A stretch of DNA of 64,000 bases from Roseovarius sp. (GCF_030373445.1 NZ_JAUCYU010000014.1:62001-126000); one strand, 5' to 3'. Positions 26,947 through 34,840 are shown, counted from the stretch's first letter. Notes: generated from the sequence alone by a model not told the origin. Made by a program: numbers and translations.

Positions 26947-27026
26947 GGGGCTGCTCTCATGCTCGGGTTTTCCACAGGGTAGCCGATTTGTTTATCGGTT
27001 TGGTGACAGGGGGTTCGGGGTTTCGA

Positions 27027-27749
27027 TCACGGGTCCGCGACCGTGAGGGTGACGCGGTCGCCGGAGAACCAGGTGCGGCCGTATTCGACCGGTTTGCCGG
27101 CCTCGTCGACGTTGAGGGAGAGGGTGCGCAGGAGGGGCGCGCCTTCGCGGGTTTGCAGGTGGAGGGCCTGGGTGGGGGTGGCGAGCTTGGCGTTCAGCCG
27201 GGTCCAGGCGCGGGTGTAGTCGGGCAGGCCCTGTTCGGCGAGCGCGGCAGTGACGGAGCGGAGGCGGGTGAGCGCTTCTGGCAGGGTGGGGAAGCGGGCG
27301 GCGGGGAAGATGCTTTGGAAAAGCGCGACGGGCTGGCCGTCGGAGAGGGAGAGGCCTTCGTAGACATGGACGGGGTCGCCGGGGGAGAGGGCGAGGAGGT
27401 CGGCCTCGGTCGCATCGGCGGCGCGGGTTTCCATGGCGAGGATCTGCTTGGCGGGCAGGTGGCCCGCGGCGCGGAGGTTCTGGTGGAAACGGACGCGCTT
27501 GCCGATGGGATAGTCGGTGTGGCTTTGGGCGACGAAGACGCCGGCGCCGCGGCGCGGGTGGACGAGGCCGTCTTCGGCGAGCGTGGCCAGAGCGCGGCGG
27601 ACGGTGTGGCGGTTGACGCCGAAGCGCTGGGCGAGGGCGGCCTCGGTGGGCAGCTTGTCGCCGGGGGCGTAGCGACGTTCGGAGATGTCGCGGCGGAGGG
27701 TGTCGTGGATCGACTTCCAGATCGGGGTGCGCTTGGCGGTGGGGGCCAT
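27027..27749 (-). CDS. phnF: Phosphonate operon regulator, GntR/HutC family
   Basis: 240 residues. The N-terminal winged helix reads ALAQRFGVNRHTVRRALATLAEDG (in two parts), with wing RRGAGVFVA. The C-terminal UTRA effector domain covers about 90-235 and ends GRTWFSGDRVTLTV. PhnF represses phn genes in other bacteria. The gene is divergent from phnG, with an operator-like inverted repeat in between. A Pho-box-like sequence overlaps its start, which suggests phosphate-starvation control of the regulator itself. Confidence 0.9.
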   Translation of the reverse strand: MAPTAKRTPIWKSIHDTLRRDISERRYAPGDKLPTEAALAQRFGVNRHTVRRALATLAEDGLVHPRRGAGVFVAQSHTDYPIGKRVRFHQNLRAAGHLPAKQILAMETRAADATEADLLALSPGDPVHVYEGLSLSDGQPVALFQSIFPAARFPTLPEALTRLRSVTAALAEQGLPDYTRAWTRLNAKLATPTQALHLQTREGAPLLRTLSLNVDEAGKPVEYGRTWFSGDRVTLTVADP

Positions 27750-27765
27750 GTCACGAAACTTTCAC
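27748..27765 (+). promoter_or_regulatory. Pho-box-like site at the phnF/phnG divergent promoter
   Basis: ATGTCAC-GAAA-CTTTCAC: two 7-mers spaced by 4 bases, matching PhoB half-site geometry. It begins at the phnF start codon. The spacer and right half (GAAACTTT) equal those at the phnC site. The orientation reads toward phnG, about 87 bases before its start. Confidence 0.6.
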
Positions 27766-27806
27766 GTCGGAATGCCTTGTCCGACTCGGCAAGTCGGTCT
27801 ATTGAT

Positions 27807-27834
27807 TTGTCTAGTTGTATAGTAAATTAGACAA
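27807..27834. promoter_or_regulatory. Putative PhnF operator before phnG
   Basis: TTGTCTA (27807-27813) and TAGACAA (27828-27834) form a 7-bp inverted repeat. A second direct half TTGTATAG adjoins the first (27815-27822), and another TGTCTAGA overlaps the phnG start region (27845-27852). TCTA/TAGA-type sites are typical of HutC-subfamily GntR regulators. A small CCGACT/AGTCGG stem lies just upstream (27781-27797). Confidence 0.6.
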
Positions 27835-27851
27835 GCTGGCAAGGTGTCTAG

Positions 27852-28295
27852 ATGACCGCGAATGACGAGCGCAAGGCATGGATGGGCCTTCTGGCCAAGG
27901 CCCCGGCGACGGAGCTGGCACGGCTTTGGGAGGCGTTCGGGGAGGAGCCCGGGCATGACTGGCTTCGGGCGCCGGAGGCCGGCGGCGTGATGGTGCGCGG
28001 CCGGGCCGGGGCGACGGGGGCGCCGTTCAACCTGGGCGAGATGACGGTGACGCGCTGTTCGCTGAAGCTGGAAGGCGGCGCGGTGGGGCATGGCTATGTG
28101 CAGGGGCGCGACAAGCGGCAGGCCCGGCAGGCGGCGCTGGTGGATGCGCTGATGCAGACGGGCGAGGCCGCGACGGTGCGCGAGGCGATCCTCGATCCGC
28201 TGGCGGAGACGCTGGAGACGGCAAGGGCCGCGAGGGCGGCGAAGGCCGCGGCGACGAAGGTGGATTTCTTCACCATGGTGCGGGGAGAGGATTGA
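27852..28295 (+). CDS. phnG: C-P lyase subunit PhnG
   Basis: 147 residues, matching PhnG. Visible features are RKAWMGLLAKAPATELARLWE at the N-terminus (in parts), MVRGRAGATGAPFNLGEMTVTR in the middle, and the conserved GHGYVQGRDKRQARQAALVDALMQ segment near 80-105. PhnG is part of the PhnGHIJ core, which with PhnI attacks ATP to form ribose 1-phosphonate triphosphate. AAGGTG lies 5 bases before the ATG. First gene of the phnGHI operon; a stop-start overlap joins it to phnH. Confidence 0.94.
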   Translation: MTANDERKAWMGLLAKAPATELARLWEAFGEEPGHDWLRAPEAGGVMVRGRAGATGAPFNLGEMTVTRCSLKLEGGAVGHGYVQGRDKRQARQAALVDALMQTGEAATVREAILDPLAETLETARAARAAKAAATKVDFFTMVRGED

Positions 28296-28873
28296 TGGAC
28301 GCGGCGGTTCTGGAAGGCGGGTTCGGGGATGCGCCGGTGGAGGCCGCGCGGGCGTTTCGCGCGGCGATGCGGGTGATGGCGCGGCCGGGCACGATAGAGG
28401 ATCTCGACGCGGCACGGCCGCCGGCGCCGGTGTCGGTGGCGGCGGGGACGCTTTTGCTGACGCTGTGTGACCATGAAACGGGGGTTTATCTGGCCGGGGC
28501 GTATGACACGGGCGAATTGCGGGAGTGGCTGGCGTTTCATACCGGGGCGCCGGTTGTGGCGGCTGAGCGCGCGCAGTTCGCGCTGGGGGACTGGGATGCG
28601 CTGATGCCATTGTCGCAGTACGCGGTGGGGACGCCGGAATATCCGGATCGTTCAGCGACGCTGATTGTCGAGATGGAGCGGCTGGAGGCCAAGGGCACGG
28701 GGCTGCGCGGGCCGGGGATCAAGGAGCGGGCGGAGCTGAGCCTGCCGGATGCGGACGCGATGCGGAGTAATGCGCGGCGGTTTCCGCTGGGGGTGGATTT
28801 CTTCCTGACCTGCGGCAACCGGGTGGCCGCCTTGCCGCGCTCGACCAGACTGGAGGATGCGCCATGTACGTAG
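28295..28873 (+). CDS. phnH: C-P lyase subunit PhnH
   Basis: 192 residues, PhnH family, a PLP-transferase-like fold without PLP site that structures the C-P lyase core. Recognisable segments are FRAAMRVMARPGTI, FALGDWDALMPLSQYAVGTPEYPD (in parts) and LRGPGIKERAEL, plus the C-terminal FPLGVDFFLTC. ATG 28295 shares one base with the phnG stop. The last codons overlap phnI by 10 bases, so phnGHI is translationally coupled. Confidence 0.94.
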   Translation: MDAAVLEGGFGDAPVEAARAFRAAMRVMARPGTIEDLDAARPPAPVSVAAGTLLLTLCDHETGVYLAGAYDTGELREWLAFHTGAPVVAAERAQFALGDWDALMPLSQYAVGTPEYPDRSATLIVEMERLEAKGTGLRGPGIKERAELSLPDADAMRSNARRFPLGVDFFLTCGNRVAALPRSTRLEDAPCT

Positions 28874-29979
28874 CGGTCAAGGGTGGCGAACGGGCGATCG
28901 ACAACGCCCATGCGTGGCTGGCCGACGAGCGGCGGGGCGACCGGGGCGTGGCCGAGCTTTCGGTGGCGCAGATCCGGGAGCAGTTGAGCCTGGCGGTGAA
29001 CCGGGTGATGGCGGAGGGGTCGCTGTACGATCCGGACCTTGCGGCGCTGGCGATCAAGCAGTCGCGCGGCGACCTGATCGAGGCGATCTTCCTGATCCGG
29101 GCGTACCGGACGACCCTGCCGCGGTTCGGCGCGTCGAAGCCCATCGAGACGGGCGAGATGGCCTGTGACCGGCGGATCTCGGCGACGTTCAAGGATGCGC
29201 CGGGCGGGCAGGTTCTGGGGCCGACCTTCGATTACACACATCGTCTGCTGGATTTCAAACTGGCCGCCGATGGCGAGGTGCCGGAGGCGCCGGAGGGCAC
29301 GCCGCAGGGCGGGGACGTGCCGCATATTACCGGGTACCTGAACCGCGAGGGGCTGATCCAGGACGAGCCGGAGAGTGACGAGGTGCCGCCGGACCTGACG
29401 CGGGAGCCGATGGAATTGCCTGCCGGGCGGCCGCTAAGGCTGCAGTCGCTGACGCGGGGCGACGAGGGGTTCGTGCTGGGCATGGCGTACTCGACCCAGC
29501 GGGGCTATGCGCGCAACCACGCCTTCGTGGGCGAGCTGCGCATCGGGGCCGTGGCTGTGGAGATGGATATCCCCGAGCTGGGCTTCGCCATCGAGATCGG
29601 CGAGATCACGGTGACGGAATGCGAGACGGTGAACCAGTTCAAGGGGTCGAAGACCGAGCCGCCGCAGTTCACGCGCGGCTACGGGCTGGTCTTCGGGCAG
29701 ACCGAGCGGAAGGCGATTTCCATGGCGCTGGTCGACCGGGCGCTGCGCTGGAAGGAGCTGGGCGAGGATGACCAGGGGGCGCCGGCGCAGGACGAGGAAT
29801 TCGTGCTGATGCATTCGGACAATATCCAGGCGACCGGGTTCCTGGAGCATATCAAGCTGCCGCATTACGTGGATTTCCAGAGCGAGCTGGAGCTTGTGCG
29901 GAAATTGCGGCGGGAGGTGGAGGCGGCGCGCTCTTCCGTCCTTTCGGACGGCCTCGCCCCGGGGGAGGCGGCGGAATGA
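28864..29979 (+). CDS. phnI: C-P lyase subunit PhnI
   Basis: 371 residues. PhnI is the nucleosidase-like subunit that attaches the phosphonate to ribose of ATP with release of adenine. Segments include MYVAVKGGERAIDNAH at the start, YTHRLLDFKLA, LGMAYSTQRGYARNHAFVGE (in parts) and VDFQSELELVRKLR near the end. The gene overlaps phnH. In most phn operons phnJ follows immediately; here 273 bases intervene, containing a hairpin and a short antisense gene. Confidence 0.95.
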   Translation: MYVAVKGGERAIDNAHAWLADERRGDRGVAELSVAQIREQLSLAVNRVMAEGSLYDPDLAALAIKQSRGDLIEAIFLIRAYRTTLPRFGASKPIETGEMACDRRISATFKDAPGGQVLGPTFDYTHRLLDFKLAADGEVPEAPEGTPQGGDVPHITGYLNREGLIQDEPESDEVPPDLTREPMELPAGRPLRLQSLTRGDEGFVLGMAYSTQRGYARNHAFVGELRIGAVAVEMDIPELGFAIEIGEITVTECETVNQFKGSKTEPPQFTRGYGLVFGQTERKAISMALVDRALRWKELGEDDQGAPAQDEEFVLMHSDNIQATGFLEHIKLPHYVDFQSELELVRKLRREVEAARSSVLSDGLAPGEAAE

Positions 29980-30005
29980 GACGGGTGTCGCGAAGGGCGA
30001 GGCAA

Positions 30006-30039
30006 GCCGAAGCCGGGCCCGTGCGGGGCCGGCCTCGGC
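30006..30039 (-). terminator. Hairpin between phnI and phnJ
   Basis: GCCGA-GCCGG-CCC pairs with GGG-CCGGC-TCGGC (30006-30020 with 30025-30039; 13 paired positions, two single mismatches, loop GTGC). It lies 8 bases beyond the stop of the short minus-strand gene, so it fits a terminator for that gene. It could also attenuate phnI transcription before phnJ. Confidence 0.55.
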
Positions 30040-30046
30040 CGCTTCG

Positions 30047-30187
30047 TCATTCCGCGGGGGTGTGGTCGTCCGCGTCGTCGGCCGGTTTGCGTCCGAAACC
30101 GGAATTCGGGAACATGTCCATGAGCATCTTCCCGACAAGTGCCGCGCCGAAGATTACCATCAGCGCAACGATTACCATCGTCGTCAT
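30047..30187 (-). CDS. 46-residue single-pass membrane protein, antisense inside the phn operon
   Basis: The frame encodes MTTMVIVALMVIFGAALVGK followed by a Met-rich MLMDMFPNSGFGRK and an acidic tail ending HTPAE. Residues about 3-20 form one hydrophobic helix with a short cytoplasmic or periplasmic tail. It has its own downstream hairpin (30006-30039). A GAGAGGGA stretch lies upstream but somewhat far from the ATG. No family was recognised. It sits on the minus strand in the phnI-phnJ gap. The organised helix, stop and terminator favour a real gene, but without homology the call is tentative. Confidence 0.5.
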   Translation of the reverse strand: MTTMVIVALMVIFGAALVGKMLMDMFPNSGFGRKPADDADDHTPAE

Positions 30188-30252
30188 CTGTTCTCATCCC
30201 TCTCTTGATTTGAACATGGGGACACTCGCTAACCGGGAATGTCGGCGAGACC

Positions 30253-31164
30253 ATGGCTGAAAGGGTCCATTTCATGACAAATGAAGCCGAAAATGTGACG
30301 GCCTACAACTTTGCCTACCTGGACGAGCAGACCAAGCGGATGATCCGCCGGGCGATCCTGAAAGGGCTGGCCATTCCGGGCTACCAGGTGCCCTTCGCGA
30401 GCCGGGAGATGCCGATGCCCTATGGCTGGGGCACGGGGGGCGTGCAGGTGAGTGCCGCGACGCTGACGCCCGAGGATTGCTTCAAGGTGATCGACCAGGG
30501 GGCGGATGACACCACGAACGCCGTGTCGATCCGGAAGTTCTTCGAGAAGACCGCCGGGGTGGCCACGACCGAGGAGACGGCGAAGGCCACGGTGATCCAG
30601 ACGCGGCACCGGATTCCGGAGGAGCGGCTCACGGAGGACCAGGTGCTGGTTTACCAGGTGCCTATTCCCGAACCGCTCAGGTTTCTCGAGCCGAGGGAGA
30701 CCGAGACGCGGAAGATGCACAGCCTCGAGGAGTACGGGCTGATGCATGTGAAGCTGTACGAGGACGTGGCGCAGCACGGGGCGATTGCCACCGCCTATGC
30801 CTATCCGGTGAAGGTGGAGGGGCGGTACGTGATGGACCCGTCGCCCATTCCGAAATTCGACAATCCGAAGCTGGAGATGGACGCGATCCAGCTGTTCGGG
30901 GCGGGGCGGGAGCAGCGGATCTACGCGCTGCCGCCGCATTCGAAGGTGGTGAGCCTCGATTTCGAGGATCACCCGTTCGAGGCGTCGAAGGCGGATCATG
31001 CCTGCGACCTGTGCGGGGCGGAGGACAGTTACCTCGACGAGGTGATCACCGACGATGCGGGTGGGCGGATGTTCGTCTGTTCGGACACGGATTACTGCCG
31101 CTCGCGCCGGGCGGCGGGGCATGTGGGCGCGCAGGGTGCGCCTTACGAGGAGGGCGTGGCATGA
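30253..31164 (+). CDS. phnJ: C-P lyase radical SAM subunit PhnJ
   Basis: 303 residues. PhnJ cleaves the carbon-phosphorus bond of ribose 1-phosphonate 5-phosphate using a 4Fe-4S cluster and S-adenosylmethionine. The exact CX2CX21CX5C spacing is present at Cys251, Cys254, Cys276 and Cys282 (HACDLCGAEDS... MFVCSDTDYC). The first three bind the cluster and the last is the thiyl radical site in the E. coli enzyme. The N-terminal segment YNFAYLDEQTKRMIRRAILK is also canonical. It overlaps phnK by four bases. Confidence 0.97.
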   Translation: MAERVHFMTNEAENVTAYNFAYLDEQTKRMIRRAILKGLAIPGYQVPFASREMPMPYGWGTGGVQVSAATLTPEDCFKVIDQGADDTTNAVSIRKFFEKTAGVATTEETAKATVIQTRHRIPEERLTEDQVLVYQVPIPEPLRFLEPRETETRKMHSLEEYGLMHVKLYEDVAQHGAIATAYAYPVKVEGRYVMDPSPIPKFDNPKLEMDAIQLFGAGREQRIYALPPHSKVVSLDFEDHPFEASKADHACDLCGAEDSYLDEVITDDAGGRMFVCSDTDYCRSRRAAGHVGAQGAPYEEGVA

Positions 31165-31931
31165 CACCGCTTCTGCAGGTTCAGGGTGTGTCGAAGTATT
31201 ACGGCGCGCGGATCGGGTGCGAGGATGTGGGCTTCGAGCTGTATCCGGGCGAAGTGATGGGAATAGTCGGGGAGAGTGGATCGGGAAAATCCACGCTCCT
31301 GGGCTGCCTCGCCGGCCAGTTAGCTCCTGATGCCGGCGAGGTTCTGTTCGACACGCGGGGCGAGGGGCTGCGCGATACTTTGAAGATGTCGGAGCCGGAA
31401 CGGCGGATGCTGGGGCGGACGGATTGGGCGTTCGTGCATCAGAACGCAAGGGATGGCCTGCGGATGGGCGTGAGTGCCGGGGGCAACGTGGGCGAGCGGC
31501 TGATGGCCGTGGGCGCGCGGCATTACGGGCAGATCCGGGGGCAGGCGATCGACTGGCTGGGGCGGGTCGAGATTTCGGAGGACCGGGTGGACGACCGGCC
31601 GGGGATGTTCTCGGGCGGCATGCAGCAGCGGTTGCAGATCGCGCGGAACCTGGTGACCGGGCCGAGGTTGGTATTCATGGACGAGCCCACCGGCGGCCTT
31701 GACGTGTCTGTGCAGGCAAGGCTGCTGGACCTGCTGCGGGGGCTGGTGCGCGAGATGGGGCTTTCCGCCATCATCGTGACGCATGATTTGGCCGTTGTCC
31801 GGCTGCTGGCCGACCGGCTGATGGTGATGAAGGACGGGCATGTCGTCGAGGCCGGACTGACGGACCAGGTGTTGGACGACCCGCAGCACGGGTATACGCA
31901 GTTGCTGGTGTCGAGTGTTTTGCAGGTGTAG
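31161..31931 (+). CDS. phnK: C-P lyase ABC-type ATPase PhnK
   Basis: 256 residues with Walker A GESGSGKST, signature FSGGMQQRLQIARNL, Walker B RLVFMDEPTGGLDV and a switch His in IIVTHDLAVV. PhnK is a soluble ABC ATPase that docks on the PhnGHIJ core and drives its conformational cycle rather than import. The gene starts within the end of phnJ (ATGA). Three bases after its stop comes a corA-like gene rather than the expected phnL. Confidence 0.95.
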   Translation: MTPLLQVQGVSKYYGARIGCEDVGFELYPGEVMGIVGESGSGKSTLLGCLAGQLAPDAGEVLFDTRGEGLRDTLKMSEPERRMLGRTDWAFVHQNARDGLRMGVSAGGNVGERLMAVGARHYGQIRGQAIDWLGRVEISEDRVDDRPGMFSGGMQQRLQIARNLVTGPRLVFMDEPTGGLDVSVQARLLDLLRGLVREMGLSAIIVTHDLAVVRLLADRLMVMKDGHVVEAGLTDQVLDDPQHGYTQLLVSSVLQV

Positions 31932-31934
31932 CCG

Positions 31935-32888
31935 ATGATCGAGAGTTTCAGACCGGACGAGGCCGGGGGGCTTGCGCGCGAGGAGGGGATCGGGACCGAT
32001 GCGGTCTGGATCGACCTTCTGGAGCCCACGCCGGAGGAACTGGTGGAGGTGGGCCGGGCCACGGAGGCCGAGCTGCCGAGCAAGGAGGATATGGAGGAGA
32101 TCGAGCTGTCGAGCCGGCTGTACCGGGACGGCGAGATCGACTTCATGACACTGGTGCTGCCGGCGCTGTCGGAGACCGAGAAGCACGAGGTGGCGCCGGT
32201 TACTTTCGTGATGTGCAAGGGGCGGCTGGTGACGATCCGGTACCACGCGCCGCGGCCGTTCAAGACCTATCCGGCAAGGGCGGCGCACAGCCCCTATGAC
32301 ACCAATTCCTCGCAGGAGGTGCTGTTCGGGCTACTGGACGAGATCATCGACCGGCTGGCGGATATCCTCGAGCTGACCGACGGGCGGATCGAGGGGGTGT
32401 CGCGGGGCCTGTTCGGCAACGGCCTTGAGGTCGAGGTGGCCGACCGGCGTTCGGCCCTGGCGACGCTGGGGCAGGCGGGGGCGCTGGTGTCGGACGTGCG
32501 GAACAGCCTTGTGACGATCGAGCGGGCGCTGACCTTCCTGAACCGCGAGGCGGCGGGAGGCGGGAAGAAGCCGCCGCGCGCGCTGAAGGTGCTGTCGAGC
32601 GACGTGGCGTCGCTGGCGGAACATGCGGGGTTCCTGACGCAAAAGCTGAGCCTGATCCTCGATACGTTCTTCGGCCTGACCACGATCGAGCAGAATGCCG
32701 TGACCAAGACCTTCTCCCTGGTCGCCGTCCTGTTCATGCCGCCGACGCTGATCGGGGCGGTGTTCGGGATGAATTTCGCGTGGATGCCGTGGATCGCCAC
32801 GCCCTGGGGCTTTGGTGCCTCGGTGGTGGCGATGGTGGCGTCTTCGGTGCTGTCTTACCTCTATTTCCGCTGGAAGAACCTGTTATGA
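31935..32888 (+). CDS. CorA-family divalent cation channel within the phn operon
   Basis: 317 residues. A long soluble N-terminal domain (about 1-250) is followed by two C-terminal membrane helices (about 258-280 and 292-312). The signature FGMNF at the end of the first helix is the universal GMN selectivity motif of CorA magnesium channels. The second helix ends LYFRWKNLL with basic residues, as usual. The gene fits between phnK (3-base gap) and phnL (ATGA overlap), so it must be cotranscribed with C-P lyase genes. Magnesium, cobalt or nickel transport is known for the family. A role in metal supply to the phosphonate pathway is inference. Confidence 0.9.
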   Translation: MIESFRPDEAGGLAREEGIGTDAVWIDLLEPTPEELVEVGRATEAELPSKEDMEEIELSSRLYRDGEIDFMTLVLPALSETEKHEVAPVTFVMCKGRLVTIRYHAPRPFKTYPARAAHSPYDTNSSQEVLFGLLDEIIDRLADILELTDGRIEGVSRGLFGNGLEVEVADRRSALATLGQAGALVSDVRNSLVTIERALTFLNREAAGGGKKPPRALKVLSSDVASLAEHAGFLTQKLSLILDTFFGLTTIEQNAVTKTFSLVAVLFMPPTLIGAVFGMNFAWMPWIATPWGFGASVVAMVASSVLSYLYFRWKNLL

Positions 32889-33580
32889 CCCATGATCCCG
32901 TGATCGCGCTGAGCGATGTGTCGAAATCTTTCGTGCTGCATAACCAGGGGGGCGCGCGGATCCCGGTGATGGCGGGGGCTGACCTGTCCGTCGCCGCGGG
33001 GGAATGCGTGGCGCTGACCGGCGCGTCGGGGGCGGGGAAATCGACCCTGATGCGGATGATCTATGGCAATTACCTTGCCGCGTCGGGCCGGATCATGGTG
33101 GCCGGGGTGGACGTGGCGAAGGCCGAGCCAAGGGAAATACTGAGCTTGCGGCGGCAGACGCTGGGCTACGTGAGCCAGTTCCTGCGGGTGGTGCCGAGGG
33201 TGCCGACGCGGGAGGTGGTGGCGGAGCCGCTACTGGTGACGGGGCACGAGCGGCAGGAGGCGATGGCCCGGGCCGAGCGCCTGCTGGCACGGCTGAATAT
33301 CCCTGAGCGCCTGTGGGATCTGAGCCCGACGACCTTTTCGGGGGGCGAGCAGCAAAGGGTGAATATCGCAAGGGGGTTTGCCTATACCTATCCGGCGATG
33401 CTTCTCGACGAGCCGACCGCGAGCCTGGATGCGGAGAACCGGGACACGGTTCTGACGCTGATCGAAGAGGCCAAGGCGCGGGGTGCGGCGATCCTGGGGA
33501 TCTTCCACGACGTGGCGGCGCGGGAGCGGGTCTGTGACCGGGAGGTCGACGTCTCGGCCTTCACGCCGGCCGCGGCATGA
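32885..33580 (+). CDS. phnL: C-P lyase ABC-type protein PhnL
   Basis: 231 residues with Walker A TGASGAGKST, signature FSGGEQQRVNIARGF and Walker B MLLDEPTASLD. PhnL binds the C-P lyase core together with PhnK. The N-terminal VSKSFVLHNQGGARIPVM is characteristic of the PhnL subfamily. It overlaps the corA-like gene upstream and phnN downstream by four bases each. Confidence 0.94.
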   Translation: MTHDPVIALSDVSKSFVLHNQGGARIPVMAGADLSVAAGECVALTGASGAGKSTLMRMIYGNYLAASGRIMVAGVDVAKAEPREILSLRRQTLGYVSQFLRVVPRVPTREVVAEPLLVTGHERQEAMARAERLLARLNIPERLWDLSPTTFSGGEQQRVNIARGFAYTYPAMLLDEPTASLDAENRDTVLTLIEEAKARGAAILGIFHDVAARERVCDREVDVSAFTPAAA

Positions 33581-34125
33581 GCGAGGGCGCGCTCATTGGC
33601 GTGGTGGGGCCGTCGGGCGTGGGCAAGGACAGTGTCATGCAGGCGCTGGTGGAGGCCGAACCGTCGATGGGGCTGGTGCGGCGGGTGATCACCCGGCCGG
33701 AGGCGGCGGGCGGCGAGGATTTCGAGGGCGTGAGCGAGGCGGAGTTTGCCCGGCGGCGGGAGGCGGGCGCGTTCGTGCTGCACTGGCCGGCGCACGGGTT
33801 GTTCTATGGCGTGCCGGCGACGGTGACGGCGCGGCTGGCCGAGGGCGAGACGTGCCTTGTGAACCTGTCGCGGGCCGTGCTGGGGCAGGCGGAGCGGCTG
33901 TTCGAGCGGTTCGTCACCCTGCACCTGACGGCGCCGGCGGAGGTGCTGGCGGCGCGGCTGGCAAAGCGGGGCCGGGAGGACGAGGCGGAAATCGCGCGGC
34001 GGCTGTCGCGGCAGGGGTTTGCCCTGCCCGAGGGGCTGGGGCAGGTCATCGAGGTGGCCAATGACGGGCCGCTGGGCAGAACCGTCGAGACGGTTCTGGC
34101 GCGGCTTCAGGCGGGGAAGGTGTGA
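33577..34125 (+). CDS. phnN: Ribose 1,5-bisphosphate phosphokinase
   Basis: 182 residues of the guanylate-kinase-like fold, with Walker A GPSGVGKDSV at residues 8-17, followed by RRVITRPEAAGGEDFEGVSE, the nucleoside-kinase lid region. PhnN converts ribose 1,5-bisphosphate to PRPP, the last step of C-P lyase catabolism. The final 19 bases overlap the convergent 2H-phosphoesterase gene. Confidence 0.94.
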   Translation: MSEGALIGVVGPSGVGKDSVMQALVEAEPSMGLVRRVITRPEAAGGEDFEGVSEAEFARRREAGAFVLHWPAHGLFYGVPATVTARLAEGETCLVNLSRAVLGQAERLFERFVTLHLTAPAEVLAARLAKRGREDEAEIARRLSRQGFALPEGLGQVIEVANDGPLGRTVETVLARLQAGKV

Positions 34126-34793
34126 CGTTGGATCAGGTGGAAGAAGCCATCCTCCCCCTCGCCCACGAGGCTGAGCCCGTCGAGGGTGAAGGGTTCGGGC
34201 ACGAGCCCGTCGAGCTGTTGGGCGAGGACCGCTTTCACCGGTTCGATCCGGTCCTTCGGCAGCTTGGAGGACAGGGTCATGTGGAAGCGGAATTCGTCCA
34301 TCACGTAAGGATAGCCCCAGCGTTCGAGCAGCGCCTCCTGCCGGTCGGAGAGGCCCGCGGCGCGGCGTTTTGCAAGCTCGGCCTCGGTGGGCGGGGCGCG
34401 GAAGCTGTCGAGGGTTTCGACGGTCATCGCCGCCACCCCCTGAAGCTTGGTCGCATCGCCCCGGGGCACGAGGGCAAGGAAGCGGCCCAGCGCGGCCAGC
34501 TCCAGCCCGTCGACGATAGCGGCGGGCATCTGGGTGCAGAGCCGGTCGAAGGCGGTGAAGAGCGCGTCTTCGGCCTGGTCCGGGGCCAGCCGGAAGGGTG
34601 GCTTTATCGTGGCGTGAAACCCGTAGGGCCGGGGCGATTCCGTCAGCTCGGCCAGCGGCGCCGGCAGGCCCGCGATCTCGGGCTGGTCGGCCGGTTCGCC
34701 GCGGGCGATGTCCCATCCCAGCCAGTCCGCCCCGAAGCGGGCGAGCCCCTCGTCGGAGGGTGTGTAATAGACCGCGTAGCGCTTGTATTCCAT
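34107..34793 (-). CDS. 2H-superfamily phosphoesterase, DUF1045 (phosphonate-locus protein)
   Basis: 228 residues. Two HxT catalytic motifs are intact: FHATIKPPF (His60, Thr62) and FHMTLSSKL (His171, Thr173), the signature of 2H phosphoesterases, which open cyclic phosphodiesters. The family (TIGR03223-like) is found in alphaproteobacterial phn loci. PhnP, which hydrolyses 5-phosphoribosyl 1,2-cyclic phosphate elsewhere, is missing here, so this protein is the natural candidate for that step; this is inference. The start at 34793 is preferred to longer frames because homologs begin MxYxRYAVYY. It converges on phnN and is divergent from the second phnM. Confidence 0.88.
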   Translation of the reverse strand: MEYKRYAVYYTPSDEGLARFGADWLGWDIARGEPADQPEIAGLPAPLAELTESPRPYGFHATIKPPFRLAPDQAEDALFTAFDRLCTQMPAAIVDGLELAALGRFLALVPRGDATKLQGVAAMTVETLDSFRAPPTEAELAKRRAAGLSDRQEALLERWGYPYVMDEFRFHMTLSSKLPKDRIEPVKAVLAQQLDGLVPEPFTLDGLSLVGEGEDGFFHLIQRHTFPA

Positions 34794-34840
34794 CGTTCCG
34801 CCTTTCCCGTCATTCCCTGCCACCGAAGAGTATCTCTGAC

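Noticed and set aside
28292..28297. TTG at 28292 as phnH start
   Set aside because: The adjacent ATG at 28295 overlaps the phnG stop and gives the normal PhnH N-terminus.
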